This document shows, in pieces, positions 16,626 to 23,967 of a stretch of DNA of 64,000 nucleotides. The translations under genes and the position numbers were made by a program. This DNA comes from Saprospiraceae bacterium UBA6168 (GTDB taxonomy: Bacteria; Bacteroidota; Bacteroidia; Chitinophagales; Saprospiraceae), in the NCBI GenBank assembly GCA_002435785.1, contig DIUC01000066.1, forward strand, positions 1-64,000, read 5' to 3'. A model generated the notes under the pieces. It ran no database searches. It was not told the DNA's origin and saw only the letters and a list, made by a program, of their open reading frames with translations. How positions within the stretch are numbered: position 1 is the stretch's first letter; every line of letters starts with the position of its first letter.

Positions 16626-17312
16626 ATGCAACCTTCAATTTACCGAAACCCTTCCATTGACATCCTCGGCCTGCGGGTTGACGAGCCAATCACGATGCTG
16701 ACTGATGTGTTGGTAACAGTGGTTTGCTGGTACGCCTTCTACCGGATGGGCAAAACTGGCCCCGATGCCGACCCCCGAAAAGCCAAGTTGTTTGTGTTCT
16801 TTCGTGGCTTTTTTTTGACAATGGGCATGGCCACGTTATTGGGCGGCGTCATTGGCCACAGCTTCAACTATGCCCTGAGCATTTACTGGAAAATACCGGG
16901 GTGGTACGTCAGCATGTTTTCCATTGCCTTCTTTGAGCGGGCCTCAATTTTCCACGCATTCCCGCTGATTCGGCCACGCCTTGCCCAGTTTTTTTCCGTT
17001 TTGAACATCGTGGAACTGGTGTTCTTCCTCATCGTATCCGTGGCCACCATGAATTTCATCTTCGTAATGGGCCACGCCGCCTACGGCATCCTGATAGTCA
17101 CGGGCGGTTTTCAGGGCTTTGTTTATTACAAGACCAAGCACGAGGGCAGCAAGTTATTTTTGGTGGGCGTAGCGGTGGCCACCCTCGGCGCCGTGTTTTT
17201 TGTAAACGAATGGGCGCCCAGCATCTGGTTCAACCACATGGACGTGGCCCACGTGCTGATGGCCGTGGCTTGTTGGTTCTTCTATCTGGGCGGGAAAAGG
17301 ATTTGTTGGTGA
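16626..17312 (+). CDS. Polytopic membrane protein (DUF6962-like), unknown function
   Basis: The ATG at 16626 gives 228 residues starting MQPSIYRNPSIDILGLRVDE. The open frame extends 13 codons upstream but without family support. There are about seven hydrophobic segments, e.g. ITMLTDVLVTVVCWYAF, FFLTMGMATLLGGVIGH, FFSVLNIVELVFFLIVSVA, ILIVTGGFQGFVYY, LFLVGVAVATLGAVFFV and VLMAVACWFFYLGG. Conserved-looking polar residues (His in GHSFNYAL, His in WFNHMDVAH) lie within or beside the segments. I recall a DUF6962-type family with this look, but the name is tentative. Function unknown. Confidence 0.6.
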   Translation: MQPSIYRNPSIDILGLRVDEPITMLTDVLVTVVCWYAFYRMGKTGPDADPRKAKLFVFFRGFFLTMGMATLLGGVIGHSFNYALSIYWKIPGWYVSMFSIAFFERASIFHAFPLIRPRLAQFFSVLNIVELVFFLIVSVATMNFIFVMGHAAYGILIVTGGFQGFVYYKTKHEGSKLFLVGVAVATLGAVFFVNEWAPSIWFNHMDVAHVLMAVACWFFYLGGKRICW

Positions 17313-17355
17313 TTGGTGACAGGAAACTGGTGATTGGTGGTGACGGGACAAGTCG

Positions 17356-18312
17356 TCAGGTTTCTTCCGCCACTTCCGTTTTCAAGTCCCGGTTGGCGGC
17401 GATGCTGGCGTTCAGTTCGAAGCCGATTTGCAGGATGAGGCAGTTGAGCTGAATCCAGAGCATCAGCACGATGATGGTGCCGATGGAGCCATAAACTTTG
17501 TTGTAGGTGCCAAAGGAATTGACGTAAAACGAAAAGGCAAGGGAGGTGGTGATGGACAGGATGGTGGCCAGCGTGGCACCGGGCGTTATCCATTTAAACC
17601 TCGTGCGGAGGGCCGCACCATATCGGTAGATGAGGGCAATGCTAAAGTAGAACAGCGTCAGGATGACCACCCACCGGAACACTTCGATGGTCTTCTCGGT
17701 GGTAAAGGTGAGGTTGAGGAGGTCGGCCAACCACGTGATGATAAAGTCGCCGAGGATGATGAGCACCACCGAGCCGGCCAACAAAAAGCCCAACTGAAAG
17801 GTAAGGCCAATGGCGATAAAGCGCTTTTTCCAGCCGGGCCGTTGGGTGAAGACCGGGATATGCGTCTTCTCGAAGCCCTCCATCATGGCCAACATGCCGT
17901 TGGAAGAGAAGTAGATGGCCAGCACGAAGCCCAGCGACAGGAAGCTCGAACTGGGCTTTACCATTTCCTTGATGGTGTCTTGCAGTTCCACGCCCGCATC
18001 GGTGGGCATGATGAAGCTGATATACCCGTTGATTTCATGCTCGAAACTGGCGTAAATGGGCAAGTACGTGGCCACGGTGAACAGGAAGATGATGGCGGGA
18101 AACAACGAAAGGAAGAAGCTGAACGCCATCGCATTGGCTCTCGAAAAAAGGGTGATGCGCTTTGATTCATTGAATAAGAACACCGCCACATCGAACAGCG
18201 GCACACCAAAAAAACCGGGGAGGGAGTGCGTCATCGCCCAGTTGCGCACCGCCTTCACCCAAGGGTGCTGTTCTATGGTGTCGGCGATTTGCTGGTAGGT
18301 TGGTAGGCGCAC
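17356..18312 (-). CDS. YihY/BrkB-family integral membrane protein
   Basis: The 318-residue protein shows the YihY/BrkB pattern. It has a soluble N-terminal helix, then ANAMAFSFFLSLFPAIIFLFTVATYLP as the first membrane segment, about five more segments, and the family-typical WITPGATLATILSITTSLAFSFY followed by YNKVYGSIGTIIVLMLWIQ near the end. The biochemical role of the family is not established; proposed roles include transport and envelope functions. It was once annotated as ribonuclease BN, which is wrong. It converges on the membrane protein gene at 16626 and is separated from lptF/G by a nested hairpin repeat. Confidence 0.9.
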   Translation of the reverse strand: MRLPTYQQIADTIEQHPWVKAVRNWAMTHSLPGFFGVPLFDVAVFLFNESKRITLFSRANAMAFSFFLSLFPAIIFLFTVATYLPIYASFEHEINGYISFIMPTDAGVELQDTIKEMVKPSSSFLSLGFVLAIYFSSNGMLAMMEGFEKTHIPVFTQRPGWKKRFIAIGLTFQLGFLLAGSVVLIILGDFIITWLADLLNLTFTTEKTIEVFRWVVILTLFYFSIALIYRYGAALRTRFKWITPGATLATILSITTSLAFSFYVNSFGTYNKVYGSIGTIIVLMLWIQLNCLILQIGFELNASIAANRDLKTEVAEET

Positions 18313-18325
18313 TAATTTTGGAAAT

Positions 18326-18453
18326 TATAGTTGTTTGAATAACTAATTGGTGAATTTACCAAGGGGGCAGGCCCCCTTGGAGACAGCCCATTTCCAAGGG
18401 GGCTTGCCCCCTTGCGAAGCATAAAACATCAAACAGTTTTTCAAACCACTATA
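18326..18453. repeat. Two direct copies of a GC-rich hairpin nested inside an outer inverted repeat
   Basis: CCAAGGGGGC-AG-GCCCCCTTGG (18359-18380) and CCAAGGGGGC-TT-GCCCCCTTG (18394-18414) are near-identical hairpins. They are enclosed by TATAGTTGTTTGA (18326-18338) and its near-complement TCAAACCACTATA (18441-18453). The element fills most of the 363-bp spacer between two divergent genes, so it is not a simple terminator. Confidence 0.7.
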
Positions 18454-18585
18454 GGTATTGAATACTGAAAACTGGGAGCAAAGTTAGGGAAAGTATGGGG
18501 TTGATTTTACAATGGATTTTGTTTTGAAAAATGCCGTGGCGCTTTATCAATCCTTACCAAAAAGCAAAACTTGCACCATTCGACG

Positions 18586-18593
18586 TAGTTTTG
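18586..18593 (+). promoter_or_regulatory. Candidate -7 promoter of the LptF/G gene
   Basis: TAGTTTTG followed by C lies about 83 bp before the TTG start codon. A 55-codon open frame (18512-18679) spans the same region but looks accidental. Confidence 0.4.
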
Positions 18594-18675
18594 CCGTTGT
18601 AGACAAGGGGAGGTTCACCATCGTTTTGGAGGAGAACTTAGATTTTCAGCAATCGAACCACCGTCAAACGTTAAA

Positions 18676-20397
18676 TTGAAAAAGTTAGACAAACTCCTAT
18701 TCACGTCATTCATACCGCCATTCATTGTGACGTTTTTCATCGCACTCTTTGTGTTCGTGATGCAAACGCTTTGGCTGTACATAGACGATATAGCGGGCAA
18801 GGGCGTCGGTTTTTTCCTGCTCACCGAGCTGGTTGGCTACCTGTCGGTGAGCATGATACCGCTCTCCCTGCCAGTGGCCGTGCTCATCTCGTCGGTGATG
18901 GTGCTGGGTGACCTCGCCGAGCGCTACGAGCTGTCGAGCATGAAATCGGCGGGGGTTTCCCTTTGGCGGACGATGGCCCCGCTGATGGTCATCACGAGCT
19001 TTATCGGGGTATTTTCCTTTTTCTGTTCCAATTATTTCATCCCCGTTTCCAACCTGAAGTTCAAGTCCCGCCTCTACGACATCCGCCAACAGAAGCCAGC
19101 GTTGAGTTTGGAGGAAAGCCTTTTCAACCAGGATTTCCAAGGTTTTTCCATCCGCATCGGCGACAAGTTGCCCGACAACAGTACCATCAAGAACGTGCTC
19201 CTCTACGACAATGCGGAGGCCAGTCAAGCCCGACTTTCTATGGTAGCGGCGGACAGCGGCAGGATGTACGGCTCCGAAGACCACAAGTATTTCGTGATGC
19301 AGCTCTACAATGGCCAGCAGCTTTCGGAGCCGAAGCCCGTCACCAAGAACGGTAGGCGCAACTACCCGATGATGCGCTCCACATTCGAGTCGTGGACCAA
19401 GGTTTTTGACCTCGACCAGTTTGAACTGGACCGCACGGACGAGAACCTCTTCAAGTCGCACCACACCATGTTGAGCAACCGCCAACTGCATGTGGCCATT
19501 GATTCCATAGACAAGGATATCAGGGAAAAATCCAGCAGGATGGCCGACAGCAACAACCGCCATTTTTACTTCCTCAACAAGCTGGCGCAAGAGAAGGCCA
19601 AGGAAAAAATGGAGCAGGAATCCAAGGAAAGACGGGCGCAGATGGATTCGACCTACTCAGGCAAGAAGGAGGCCGGCCTCATACCAGCCAGCCAGCCCGG
19701 TGCGGTGAAAAAGGACAGTGTCGCTGCGCAAAACCTCATCGCCAAACAGCCGCAGCCCAAAACGGAGCCTATCACCAAGCCCAAAAAGCAGTTGGTGCAG
19801 CCCCAACCAGCCCCCAACAAAAAAGTACCAGAAGTCGCTGCAAAGCCTGCCCCTCCCCAGATAGTCGTAGCGCCTGGCTACAAGCAGGTGCTCGACAAGC
19901 CGATTGACGAATACAACTCCTTCCTCGAAACCTTCGAACCTGAACGGCAGCAGGAGATACTGGAGAAAGCCCGCAGCCCCATCAACGTCATACAGGACCA
20001 AGCGGCTAGCACCCTGCGCTCGCTCGAAAAGACCAAGGAATCAAGGGTAAAGCACGTCTTCGAGTTCCACTCAAAGTTCAGTTTGGCATTGGCCTGCCTG
20101 ATGTTCCTGTTCGTGGGCGCACCGATGGGGGCCATCGTGCGAAAAGGCGGGTTCGGCTATCCGCTGCTCATTTCCATTGTGTTCTTCATGCTGTTCATCG
20201 TCATCAGCATCTTCAGCAAGAACATTGCGGAGCGCTTCGTCATTGATGCCATCCTGGCCGCCTGGATGAACTGCCTCGTGGTGTTCCCGATGGGCCTTGC
20301 GCTCACCTACTGGGCCATGCGGGACATGGGCGTATCGCAAATCTCCGAGTTTTTCAAGTTCAAATGGCTGCTGAAATACAGGCGGACGAGGGGTTGA
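18676..20397 (+). CDS. LptF/LptG-family permease (lipopolysaccharide export ABC transporter)
   Basis: The 573-residue protein begins with a TTG codon at 18676 (MKKLDKLLFTSFIPPF), the typical LptF/G N-terminus; no ATG gives that beginning. Three membrane segments lie in the first 120 residues, then a periplasmic domain, then three C-terminal segments (e.g. FSLALACLMFLFVGAPMGAIVRKGG). With LptB and LptC this family extracts LPS from the inner membrane. The periplasmic region is longer than usual. It holds a charged helix (KLAQEKAKEKMEQESKERRA), then a Pro/Lys/Ala-rich stretch at about 330-400, before the membrane-proximal part. Bacteroidota often carry separate LptF/G-type genes, and I cannot tell which of the pair this is. 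Confidence 0.85.
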   Translation: MKKLDKLLFTSFIPPFIVTFFIALFVFVMQTLWLYIDDIAGKGVGFFLLTELVGYLSVSMIPLSLPVAVLISSVMVLGDLAERYELSSMKSAGVSLWRTMAPLMVITSFIGVFSFFCSNYFIPVSNLKFKSRLYDIRQQKPALSLEESLFNQDFQGFSIRIGDKLPDNSTIKNVLLYDNAEASQARLSMVAADSGRMYGSEDHKYFVMQLYNGQQLSEPKPVTKNGRRNYPMMRSTFESWTKVFDLDQFELDRTDENLFKSHHTMLSNRQLHVAIDSIDKDIREKSSRMADSNNRHFYFLNKLAQEKAKEKMEQESKERRAQMDSTYSGKKEAGLIPASQPGAVKKDSVAAQNLIAKQPQPKTEPITKPKKQLVQPQPAPNKKVPEVAAKPAPPQIVVAPGYKQVLDKPIDEYNSFLETFEPERQQEILEKARSPINVIQDQAASTLRSLEKTKESRVKHVFEFHSKFSLALACLMFLFVGAPMGAIVRKGGFGYPLLISIVFFMLFIVISIFSKNIAERFVIDAILAAWMNCLVVFPMGLALTYWAMRDMGVSQISEFFKFKWLLKYRRTRG

Positions 20398-20412
20398 TTT
20401 TGTTTTAAAAAA

Positions 20413-20448
20413 AAAATCGGGATACGACCCTAAGCCGCTCCCGATTTT
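20413..20448. terminator. Bidirectional terminator between lptF/G and tRNA-Arg
   Basis: AAAATCGGGA pairs with TCCCGATTTT over 10 bp with a 16-base loop. A-runs precede and T-rich sequence follows, so it can terminate both the plus-strand permease gene and the minus-strand tRNA. Confidence 0.7.
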
Positions 20449-20489
20449 AACTTAACACTCTAAATTTCAATAAAATACAGTGTTTAATG

Positions 20490-20562
20490 TGACCCAGCCT
20501 GGACTCGAACCAGGGACCCTCTGCTTAGAAGGCAGATGCTCTATCCACTGAGCTACAGGGCC
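20490..20562 (-). tRNA. tRNA-Arg (anticodon TCT)
   Basis: The minus strand folds as a standard tRNA. The acceptor is GGCCCTG with CTGGGTC (one mismatch and one G-U), the D-arm stem is GCTC/GAGC, and the anticodon arm is TCTGC-CTTCTAA-GCAGA with anticodon TCT. The variable loop is GGGTC and the T-arm is CCTGG-TTCGAGT-CCAGG. It reads AGA codons. CCA is not encoded. A TAnnTTTG promoter lies just upstream. Confidence 0.93.
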
Positions 20563-20588
20563 AAACTTGCAATTAACTTTTGTGGCGG

Positions 20589-20596
20589 CAAAGGTA
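20589..20596 (-). promoter_or_regulatory. Candidate -7 promoter of tRNA-Arg
   Basis: The minus strand reads TACCTTTG followed by C, 27 bp upstream of the mature tRNA 5' end. Confidence 0.5.
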
Positions 20597-20725
20597 GGAT
20601 TTTTCGGGATTTGAGTTTCCTTTTGCCGATGCGAAAACAGTAGATGCTTTCGGTCGGTTCCTGATTGCGGTGTTTTCCTTAACTTGCCCCTCCTTCAACC
20701 AATCAATCCTTCAATCCTTGTAAGC

Positions 20726-21394
20726 ATGAGCGTAAAAATCGAGGAAAGCTGGCGGGCCGCCTTGGCCACTGAATATGAGCAGCCTTATTTTCAGGGCATC
20801 ACGGCATTTTTGAAAAAAGAAATTGCCGCTGGCAAGGCCATCTACCCGCCGGGGCCGTTGATTTTCAATGCCTTCAACACCACGCCATTCGACCAGGTGA
20901 AGGTCGTCATACTCGGCCAAGATCCCTACATCAAGCCCGGCGAGGCAATGGGCTTGTCTTTTTCGGTGCCACGTGGCATAGCTATTCCTCCTTCGCTCCG
21001 CAATATTTACAAGGAACTGGAAACCGACATTGGCTGCGAAGTGCCCAAGCACGGCGACCTGACCCACTGGGCTGGGCAGGGCGTTTTCCTGCTCAACGCC
21101 GCCCTGACGGTGGAGCAGGGCAATTCCAACTCCCACGCCAAAATCGGCTGGCATACTTTCACCGATGCCGTCATCAAGAGGCTTTCCGACCAGCGTAACG
21201 GGCTGGTGTTCATGCTCTGGGGCAATTTTGCGAAGCAAAAAGCCGCCCTGATTGACCCCTTCAAGCACCTCGTGCTGGAGGCCGCCCACCCCTCCCCGTT
21301 GGCTGGCGGTGCCTTCAATGGTTGTCAGCATTTCTCCAAGGCCAATGAGTTTTTGGCCGCCAACGGCCAAGCGACGATACAGTGGTGCCTTTAG
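20726..21394 (+). CDS. ung: Uracil-DNA glycosylase
   Basis: Start at the ATG at 20726 (MSVKIEESWRAALATEY), which matches the family N-terminus; the frame opens earlier at 20684 in spacer sequence. This gives 222 residues, normal for family 1 UDG. The water-activating motif reads GQDPYIKPGEAMGLSFSV, with Asp and Tyr conserved, but the usual PYHGPGQAHG has Ile-Lys in place of His-Gly and Met in place of the later His. The leucine-loop motif HPSPLAGGAFNGCQHF carries the catalytic His. The enzyme removes uracil from DNA in base excision repair. It probably is active given the intact core residues. It converges on lolD through a 7-base repeat array. Confidence 0.93.
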   Translation: MSVKIEESWRAALATEYEQPYFQGITAFLKKEIAAGKAIYPPGPLIFNAFNTTPFDQVKVVILGQDPYIKPGEAMGLSFSVPRGIAIPPSLRNIYKELETDIGCEVPKHGDLTHWAGQGVFLLNAALTVEQGNSNSHAKIGWHTFTDAVIKRLSDQRNGLVFMLWGNFAKQKAALIDPFKHLVLEAAHPSPLAGGAFNGCQHFSKANEFLAANGQATIQWCL

Positions 21395-21396
21395 TT

Positions 21397-21461
21397 TAGG
21401 GATGAGGGATGAGGGATGAACTCGCATCCCTCATCCCTGATACCTCATCCCTCATCCCTCA
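21397..21461. repeat. Inverted array of a 7-base unit (GGGATGA) between ung and lolD
   Basis: Three GGGATGA units on the left are followed by about five CATCCCT/TCATCCC units on the right, giving complementary arms. The array occupies the whole spacer and overlaps the lolD stop codon. The same unit fills the fabI upstream/hpd downstream spacer at 31336-31412. Confidence 0.8.
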
Positions 21462-22115
21462 TTCCTGTTTCAGGTTTCCGTCTTGCATCTCCACTGTCCG
21501 GTCGCTCATGGCGGCCAGTTCCATGTTGTGGGTGACGATGAGGAAGGTTTGGTCAAAATCTTTGCGAAGCTGAAAAATAAGCTGGTGAAGCTCTTGGGAG
21601 GAAGCCGTGTCGAGGTTGCCGGTCGGCTCGTCGGCGAAGATGACGGAGGGCTGGTTCATGAGCGCACGGGCCACGGCCACCCGTTGTTGCTCCCCGCCGG
21701 AGAGTTGGGTGGGTTTGTGGCTGAGGCGGTCGGCGAGGCCGAGATAGTCGAGCAGTTCCTTCGCACGGGCTTGGGCAGCGGCCTCTGGGGTCCCCTTGAT
21801 GAAAGCGGGAATGCAGACGTTCTCCAGCGCCGTGAACTCCGGCAGCAGGTGGTGGAACTGGAAGACAAATCCAATTCGAGTGTTCCTGAACTTCGCCAAC
21901 TCGTTGTTCGTCAGCGAGTTGACGTTTACGCCATTAAACACGACCTCTCCTTGGTCGGCACGGTCGAGGGTGCCAAGGATATGGAGCAGGGTGCTTTTGC
22001 CCGCCCCGGACTTGCCGACGATGCTCACGATTTCGCCCTTTCGGATTTCAAGGTCAACGCCTTTGAGTACCCGTAGCTCGCCGTATGATTTATGGATGTT
22101 GGTGGCTTTTATCAT
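21459..22115 (-). CDS. lolD: LolD-type ABC transporter ATP-binding protein
   Basis: The 218-residue ATPase has Walker A GKSGAGKST, signature LSGGEQQRVAVARAL, Walker B VIFADEPTGNLD and the H-loop IVTHN. The spacing and the DEPTGNLD form place it in the LolD/MacB-type group that powers lipoprotein release or related MacB-like exporters. The permease partner is not adjacent, which is common in Bacteroidota. The predicted mRNA has an exceptional leader, a 28-bp perfect hairpin ending 5 bases before the ATG. Assignment to lolD rather than another MacB-type ATPase is by family resemblance only. Confidence 0.8.
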   Translation of the reverse strand: MIKATNIHKSYGELRVLKGVDLEIRKGEIVSIVGKSGAGKSTLLHILGTLDRADQGEVVFNGVNVNSLTNNELAKFRNTRIGFVFQFHHLLPEFTALENVCIPAFIKGTPEAAAQARAKELLDYLGLADRLSHKPTQLSGGEQQRVAVARALMNQPSVIFADEPTGNLDTASSQELHQLIFQLRKDFDQTFLIVTHNMELAAMSDRTVEMQDGNLKQE

Positions 22116-22120
22116 GAATT

Positions 22121-22183
22121 GTGGCCGCCCAATTTATTGGGAAGGCCGAGCTTTCCGGCCTTCCCAATAAATTGGGCGGCCAC
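22121..22183 (-). promoter_or_regulatory. 28-bp perfect hairpin forming almost the entire lolD 5' leader
   Basis: The arms 22121-22148 and 22156-22183 are perfectly complementary over 28 bp with a 7-base loop. Each arm contains the inner palindrome CCCAATTTATTGGG (or its complement), so alternative cruciforms are possible. On the minus strand the hairpin starts about where transcription from the TAnnTTTG at 22190-22197 should begin, and ends 5 bases before the AUG. It may regulate ribosome access or protect the mRNA 5' end, or be a small dispersed repeat. Confidence 0.7.
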
Positions 22184-22189
22184 GATGGG

Positions 22190-22197
22190 CAAAAGTA
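22190..22197 (-). promoter_or_regulatory. Candidate -7 promoter of lolD
   Basis: The minus strand reads TACTTTTG followed by C, immediately before the leader hairpin. Initiation about 6-7 bases downstream would coincide with the first base of that hairpin. Confidence 0.55.
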
Positions 22198-22209
22198 GCA
22201 CAATAAAAA

Positions 22210-22237
22210 AGAGCGACGGCATTAGATGCCTCGCTCT
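22210..22237 (-). terminator. Intrinsic terminator, minus strand
   Basis: On the minus strand the stem AGAGCGA/GGCAT pairs with ATGCC/TCGCTCT around a 3-base loop with one bulge, followed by a T-run (TTTTTTATT). No minus-strand gene is visible between this site and 22605, so it may end an unseen small transcript. Confidence 0.6.
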
Positions 22238-22605
22238 CATAAGAAATCACCCGACTGTTATCAAGAAGGCCAAACTGCCTTCAAGAAATAAAAGATTGTA
22301 CTACCATTTATTCTTAAACCATTTTACCCGAAAAATCTGCCGGTGCAAATCCCAAATTATGCTAACGTATTTTTGAAAACTTTGATAGAAAATGTCTCAC
22401 CAAAGCCGTGTATGACGCTTGTTTATTCCGATGGGCAAATTAACGTTCTTTCAACAACATCGAAGCAACTTTTTTTAAGAAAATTTTAAGGATTGTGAAA
22501 AATTGCCAAAAACGTGGCCAAAAGCTCGAACCCCATCCCGTTCGCTGCATTTCAGGATAATCCGAATTTTCTACTAATTTGGCGGCTGTTACAAAACGAA
22601 GAGCC
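22238..22605. other. AT-rich spacer without a recognised gene
   Basis: No credible coding frame was found. A minus-strand terminator borders it on the left, which leaves room for a small RNA on the minus strand, but no structure or family could be recognised. Confidence 0.4.
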
Positions 22606-23967
22606 ATGCTTGAAAAAATAAAGAAAGTACCGCTTTCCTTTTCGCAAATCATCAACATGAACATTGGGTTCTTCGGCATCCAGTACAGTTTTGGTTTGCA
22701 ACAAACGGCCATCAACCCCATCTATTCCTTCCTCGGTGCCAATCCCGAAGAGTTGCCCCTCCTCAACCTTGCAGGACCAATGACGGGACTGATTATCCAG
22801 CCGCTCATCGGGGCAATCAGCGACCGCACCTGGAGCCCTCGGTGGGGCAGGCGCAAGCCTTTTTTTCTCATCGGTGCCATTTTTTGCAGTCTCTGCCTCT
22901 TCGTCTATCCGTTCAGCAGCAGCTTGTGGATGGCCGTCGGGCTGCTCTGGGTGCTCGATGCCGCCAACAACACGGCGATGGAACCTTACCGTGCCTTTGT
23001 GTGCGACATCCTCCCCGAAAAACAATTGCCGACCGGCTTCATGGCGCAGAGCTTTTTTACGGGTCTGGGCATCACCTTGGCCAATATTTCCCTTTTCGTG
23101 TTCCAGGGTATCGGATACCTCAAACAAGAAACAGCTTCGGGCATTCCCTACTGGGTGTTCGGCTCTTTTTTCCTCGGTTCGGTCTGCTCCATCGGCTCGG
23201 TGCTGTGGACGGTCAGCACCACCAAGGAGATACCCCCTACCGACGAGGATCTTGTGCGCTTGCGCAATGACCGGGGCGAAGGGCTGACCCGCATCCTGCG
23301 GCCCATCATTGACATCCTTTCCGCCATCGGCGACATGCCAAAGAACCTTTGGCGGCTGGCGGCGGTCTATCTCTTCCAATGGTACGCCCTTTTTTGCTAT
23401 TGGCAATACATCGCCCCGTGCCTTGCAAAGACGATATGGCGCACCGAAGACTCCCACAGCGAGGCTTACAAGGAGGCCGTGGCGTTCACGGGCTTGGTAA
23501 ATGGTTTTTACAATATCGTCACCTTTCTGTCTGCATTTGCCCTCGTCTATTTCATGCAAATCACGAAGGCGAAGAACGTCCACACGATATGCCTGATATG
23601 GGCGGGCTTGTCACTGTTGCTCCTGCCGCATTTTGAGGGCAGCAGGTACATGGTGCTGCTCTATATTTTCGGTTTCGGCGTGGCATGGGCGAGCATGATG
23701 GGCGTGCCTTATGTCATCGTTTCCAATGATATCCCATCCGAGCGGCGGGGCGTCTATATGGGCATCATCAACATGATGATTGTCGTGCCGATGATTATCC
23801 AAACCCTCAGCTTTGGTGTTGTTTACAAACACTTTCTTGGCAACGACCCCATCAATGCCATCATGTTCGCTGGTGGACTACTGCTCGTGGCGGCACTGCT
23901 CACGCAACGAATCCATGAGCATCGAAACATGGATGGAGCGGTGGCGATGCAAGGGGGCGGGCATTGA
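22606..23967 (+). CDS. MFS transporter (GPH/SLC45-like sugar transporter)
   Basis: The ATG at 22606 (MLEKIKKVPLSFSQI) gives 453 residues with about 12 membrane segments. The motif IGAISDRTWSPRWGRRKPFFLIGAI between segments 2 and 3 is typical of the sucrose/maltose SLC45-like and GPH-related MFS families, as is the N-terminal NMNIGFFGIQYSFGLQQ. A cytoplasmic loop of about 60 residues (IPPTDEDLVRLRNDRGEG) separates the two halves. The likely substrate is a disaccharide or other sugar, in symport with a cation, but no sugar-degradation gene is adjacent. The C-terminus overlaps the start region of the next gene. Confidence 0.85.
   Translation: MLEKIKKVPLSFSQIINMNIGFFGIQYSFGLQQTAINPIYSFLGANPEELPLLNLAGPMTGLIIQPLIGAISDRTWSPRWGRRKPFFLIGAIFCSLCLFVYPFSSSLWMAVGLLWVLDAANNTAMEPYRAFVCDILPEKQLPTGFMAQSFFTGLGITLANISLFVFQGIGYLKQETASGIPYWVFGSFFLGSVCSIGSVLWTVSTTKEIPPTDEDLVRLRNDRGEGLTRILRPIIDILSAIGDMPKNLWRLAAVYLFQWYALFCYWQYIAPCLAKTIWRTEDSHSEAYKEAVAFTGLVNGFYNIVTFLSAFALVYFMQITKAKNVHTICLIWAGLSLLLLPHFEGSRYMVLLYIFGFGVAWASMMGVPYVIVSNDIPSERRGVYMGIINMMIVVPMIIQTLSFGVVYKHFLGNDPINAIMFAGGLLLVAALLTQRIHEHRNMDGAVAMQGGGH

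Noticed and set aside
18512..18679. Possible 55-codon upstream gene overlapping the LptF/G start (stop/start overlap)
   Set aside because: It has no similarity to a known domain and spans the best promoter match (18586-18593), so it is more likely an accidental frame.
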